Origin: an uncultured Treponema sp.
GTDB lineage: Bacteria > Spirochaetota > Spirochaetia > Treponematales > Treponemataceae
Length of the DNA stretch: 33,365 bases
NCBI GenBank assembly: GCA_937885175.1
Contig: CAKZZO010000093.1
Location: 1-33,365, forward strand
Direction: 5' to 3'
Positions within the stretch are counted from its first letter, which is position 1; each line of letters opens with the position of its first letter. The position numbers and the translations under genes are program-made. The notes beneath the pieces are model-generated. The model was not told the DNA's origin. It saw nothing but the letters and a program-made list of their open reading frames with translations, and did no database searches. Positions 32,252-33,365 of the stretch are shown in pieces.

Positions 32252-32974
32252 ATGAAAAAGACACTGGTCATCGCTACTTGCGCGGTTCTCGCTGTAGCGT
32301 TTGCTTTTACAGGCTGCAACAAAGATAAAAAAGCAGGCTCTGCATCTGACGGAAAACAGATGGTTTTGCGCTATGCAGAAATTCAGGCACAAGATTATCC
32401 TACGACTCAGGCTGCATACAAGTTTGCAGAAATGGTCGAGGAAAAAACAGGCGGACGCATTCACATCGATGTCTACTACGGAGGTCAGCTTGGAGATGAA
32501 AAGGCTCTTATCGAGCAGTTGCAGTTTGGTGGCATTGACTTTACCCGTGCTTCTATTTCACCACTTTCAGAATTTGAAAAATCTCTGAATGTTCTTTCTC
32601 TTCCCTATCTCTACAAAGATGCTGACCAGATGTGGCGTGTTCTTGAAGGAGACATAGGCGAAGACTTCCTTAAATCTGTTGAAAAAGCCGGCATCATCGG
32701 TCTTTCATGGTATGACGCAGGTGCCCGAAACTTCTATAACAGCAAAAAGCCGGTTACAAAACTCGATGATTTGAAGGGTCTGAAAATTCGTGTTCAGGAG
32801 TCTCAGCTGATGATGGGCATGGTCTCAGCACTTGGAGCCAGCGCTACGCCAATGGCATATGGCGAGGTGTACTCAGGCTTGCAGACTGGCGTTATCGACG
32901 GCGCTGAAAACAATTGGCCTTCTTATGAGTCAACTTCTCACTATGAAGTCGCAAAGGTAACTTGTAAAGAATAA
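32252..32974 (+). pseudogene. dctP: TRAP-type C4-dicarboxylate solute-binding protein DctP, 3' end cut off
   Basis: A lipoprotein signal (MKKTLVIATCAVLAVAFAF then TGCNKDKK) leads to a DctP-family binding protein: LRYAEIQAQDYPTTQAAYKF, GGRIHIDVYYGGQLGDEKAL, VLSLPYLYKD, GARNFYNSKKPV, LKGLKIRVQES, and the signature GEVYSGLQTGVIDGAENNWP. TRAP systems import organic acids with a Na+ gradient. The family is usually about 330 residues long. Here homology stops after STSHYEVAK (about residue 235), and a few unrelated residues run to a stop at 32974, directly before an IS30-like transposase gene. The insertion has removed or displaced the C-terminal lobe. GGAGGA seven bases before ATG 32252 supports the start. 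The missing part may continue beyond the right edge. Confidence 0.87.
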
Positions 32975-33365
32975 TTTCCCACTTTTCTGTCAGAAATTGC
33001 AACTTTTTTTGAATATCATGGCGGGAGTTTTTCCGCCGTGAATCCGTCTCGGGTAGCTGTTCATCCAACTCACCGCAGCTGCGACTTCCTCGTCCGTGAC
33101 CTTGGAGAAGTCGCAGCCCTTAGGGAAAAAACGCCTGAGAATCCTGTTGTGGTTCTCGTTGGTTCCCCGCTCGCAGGCGGTGTAGGGATGGGCGAAATAA
33201 AGTTTTGTCCTGGGCTTCCCGTCGATGCAGCTCCGCTCGATTCCCGCGATGTCCATGAACTCGCTGCCACCGTCACAGGTCATCGTGATGAAAATCCTGC
33301 GGAATGCCTCGCTCCCGATTTCCCGCTCAATCCCGTCCAGGATTTCCACCGTGCTTTTCCCTTTC
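32958..33365 (-). mobile_element. IS30-like insertion sequence, partial at the right edge
   Basis: The DNA from about 32958, where dctP homology ends, to the window edge carries the 3' part of a transposase on the minus strand. Base composition is noticeably richer in G and C than dctP. The terminal inverted repeat should lie at about 32957-32989, but it cannot be confirmed because the other end of the element is outside the window. Confidence 0.8.
32990..33365 (-). CDS. IS30-family transposase, C-terminal part (5' end outside the window)
   Basis: The frame is open to the right edge, so the visible 125 or so residues are only the C-terminal part. It is the end of a DDE (rve-type) catalytic domain: TMTCDGGSEFMDI holds the second aspartate in the TxDxGxEF pattern, and YTACERGTNENHNRILRRFF holds the final glutamate in the arrangement typical of IS30 (ERGxNExxNxxxRRFFPKG). 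The product ends with a helix common to the family (TPAMIFKKSC). Nothing in the visible part is broken. It is transcribed against dctP. Confidence 0.93.
   Translation of the reverse strand, partial: KGKSTVEILDGIEREIGSEAFRRIFITMTCDGGSEFMDIAGIERSCIDGKPRTKLYFAHPYTACERGTNENHNRILRRFFPKGCDFSKVTDEEVAAAVSWMNSYPRRIHGGKTPAMIFKKSCNF

Overview
The window reads as chromosomal DNA of a spirochete, most likely a host-associated Treponema. The evidence is a che operon in the order cheA, cheW fused to a CheR-like domain, cheX, cheY; a CheA with an over-long dimerisation region; LL-diaminopimelate aminotransferase (DapL) as the lysine-route enzyme; a long form of phosphoglycerate kinase; and lipoproteins with loose lipoboxes. 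The assignment comes from gene content and remembered family features, not from a database search.

Layout. 1-2210: left-edge non-coding DNA, then an OmpR-type response regulator split by a one-base frameshift at an A7 run, and its membrane histidine kinase. 2253-4817: dapL and a convergent exported protein of outer-membrane type, separated by a bidirectional terminator. 4972-9693: the chemotaxis operon, closed by a strong terminator. 9742-11139 (minus): a MATE efflux pump whose leader contains a good promoter followed at once by a terminator hairpin. 11389-16241: an AMP-forming acyl-CoA synthetase, tRNA-Val(GAC) with its own promoter and terminator stem, a methyl-accepting chemotaxis protein and acetolactate decarboxylase. 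16344-16546: a structured non-coding segment with its own promoter and double terminator, a candidate small RNA or leader. 16590-23822: citramalate synthase, pgk-tpiA, an orphan substrate-binding protein overlapping tatD, and a convergent pgi. 24013-27816: a hybrid sensor kinase and a two-receiver regulator whose first receiver is degenerate. 27813-32113 (minus): sufB-sufD-sufS-sufU without sufC. 32252-33365: a TRAP-type solute-binding protein cut short by an IS30-like element that runs off the right edge.

How the parts fit. The motility signalling set (CheA, CheW-CheR-like, CheX, CheY, MCP) makes one module. Pgi, Pgk and TpiA supply glycolysis; acetolactate decarboxylase drains acetolactate towards acetoin, and citramalate synthase starts a pyruvate-based isoleucine route. 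The Suf genes build Fe-S clusters. The less expected signals are regulatory. Several genes lack a Shine-Dalgarno sequence and have a -10-like hexamer ending 6-8 nt before the ATG, which suggests leaderless transcripts. Two terminators (in front of the MATE gene and cimA) lie just after promoters. The tRNA is enclosed in a 12-bp stem that doubles as a terminator.
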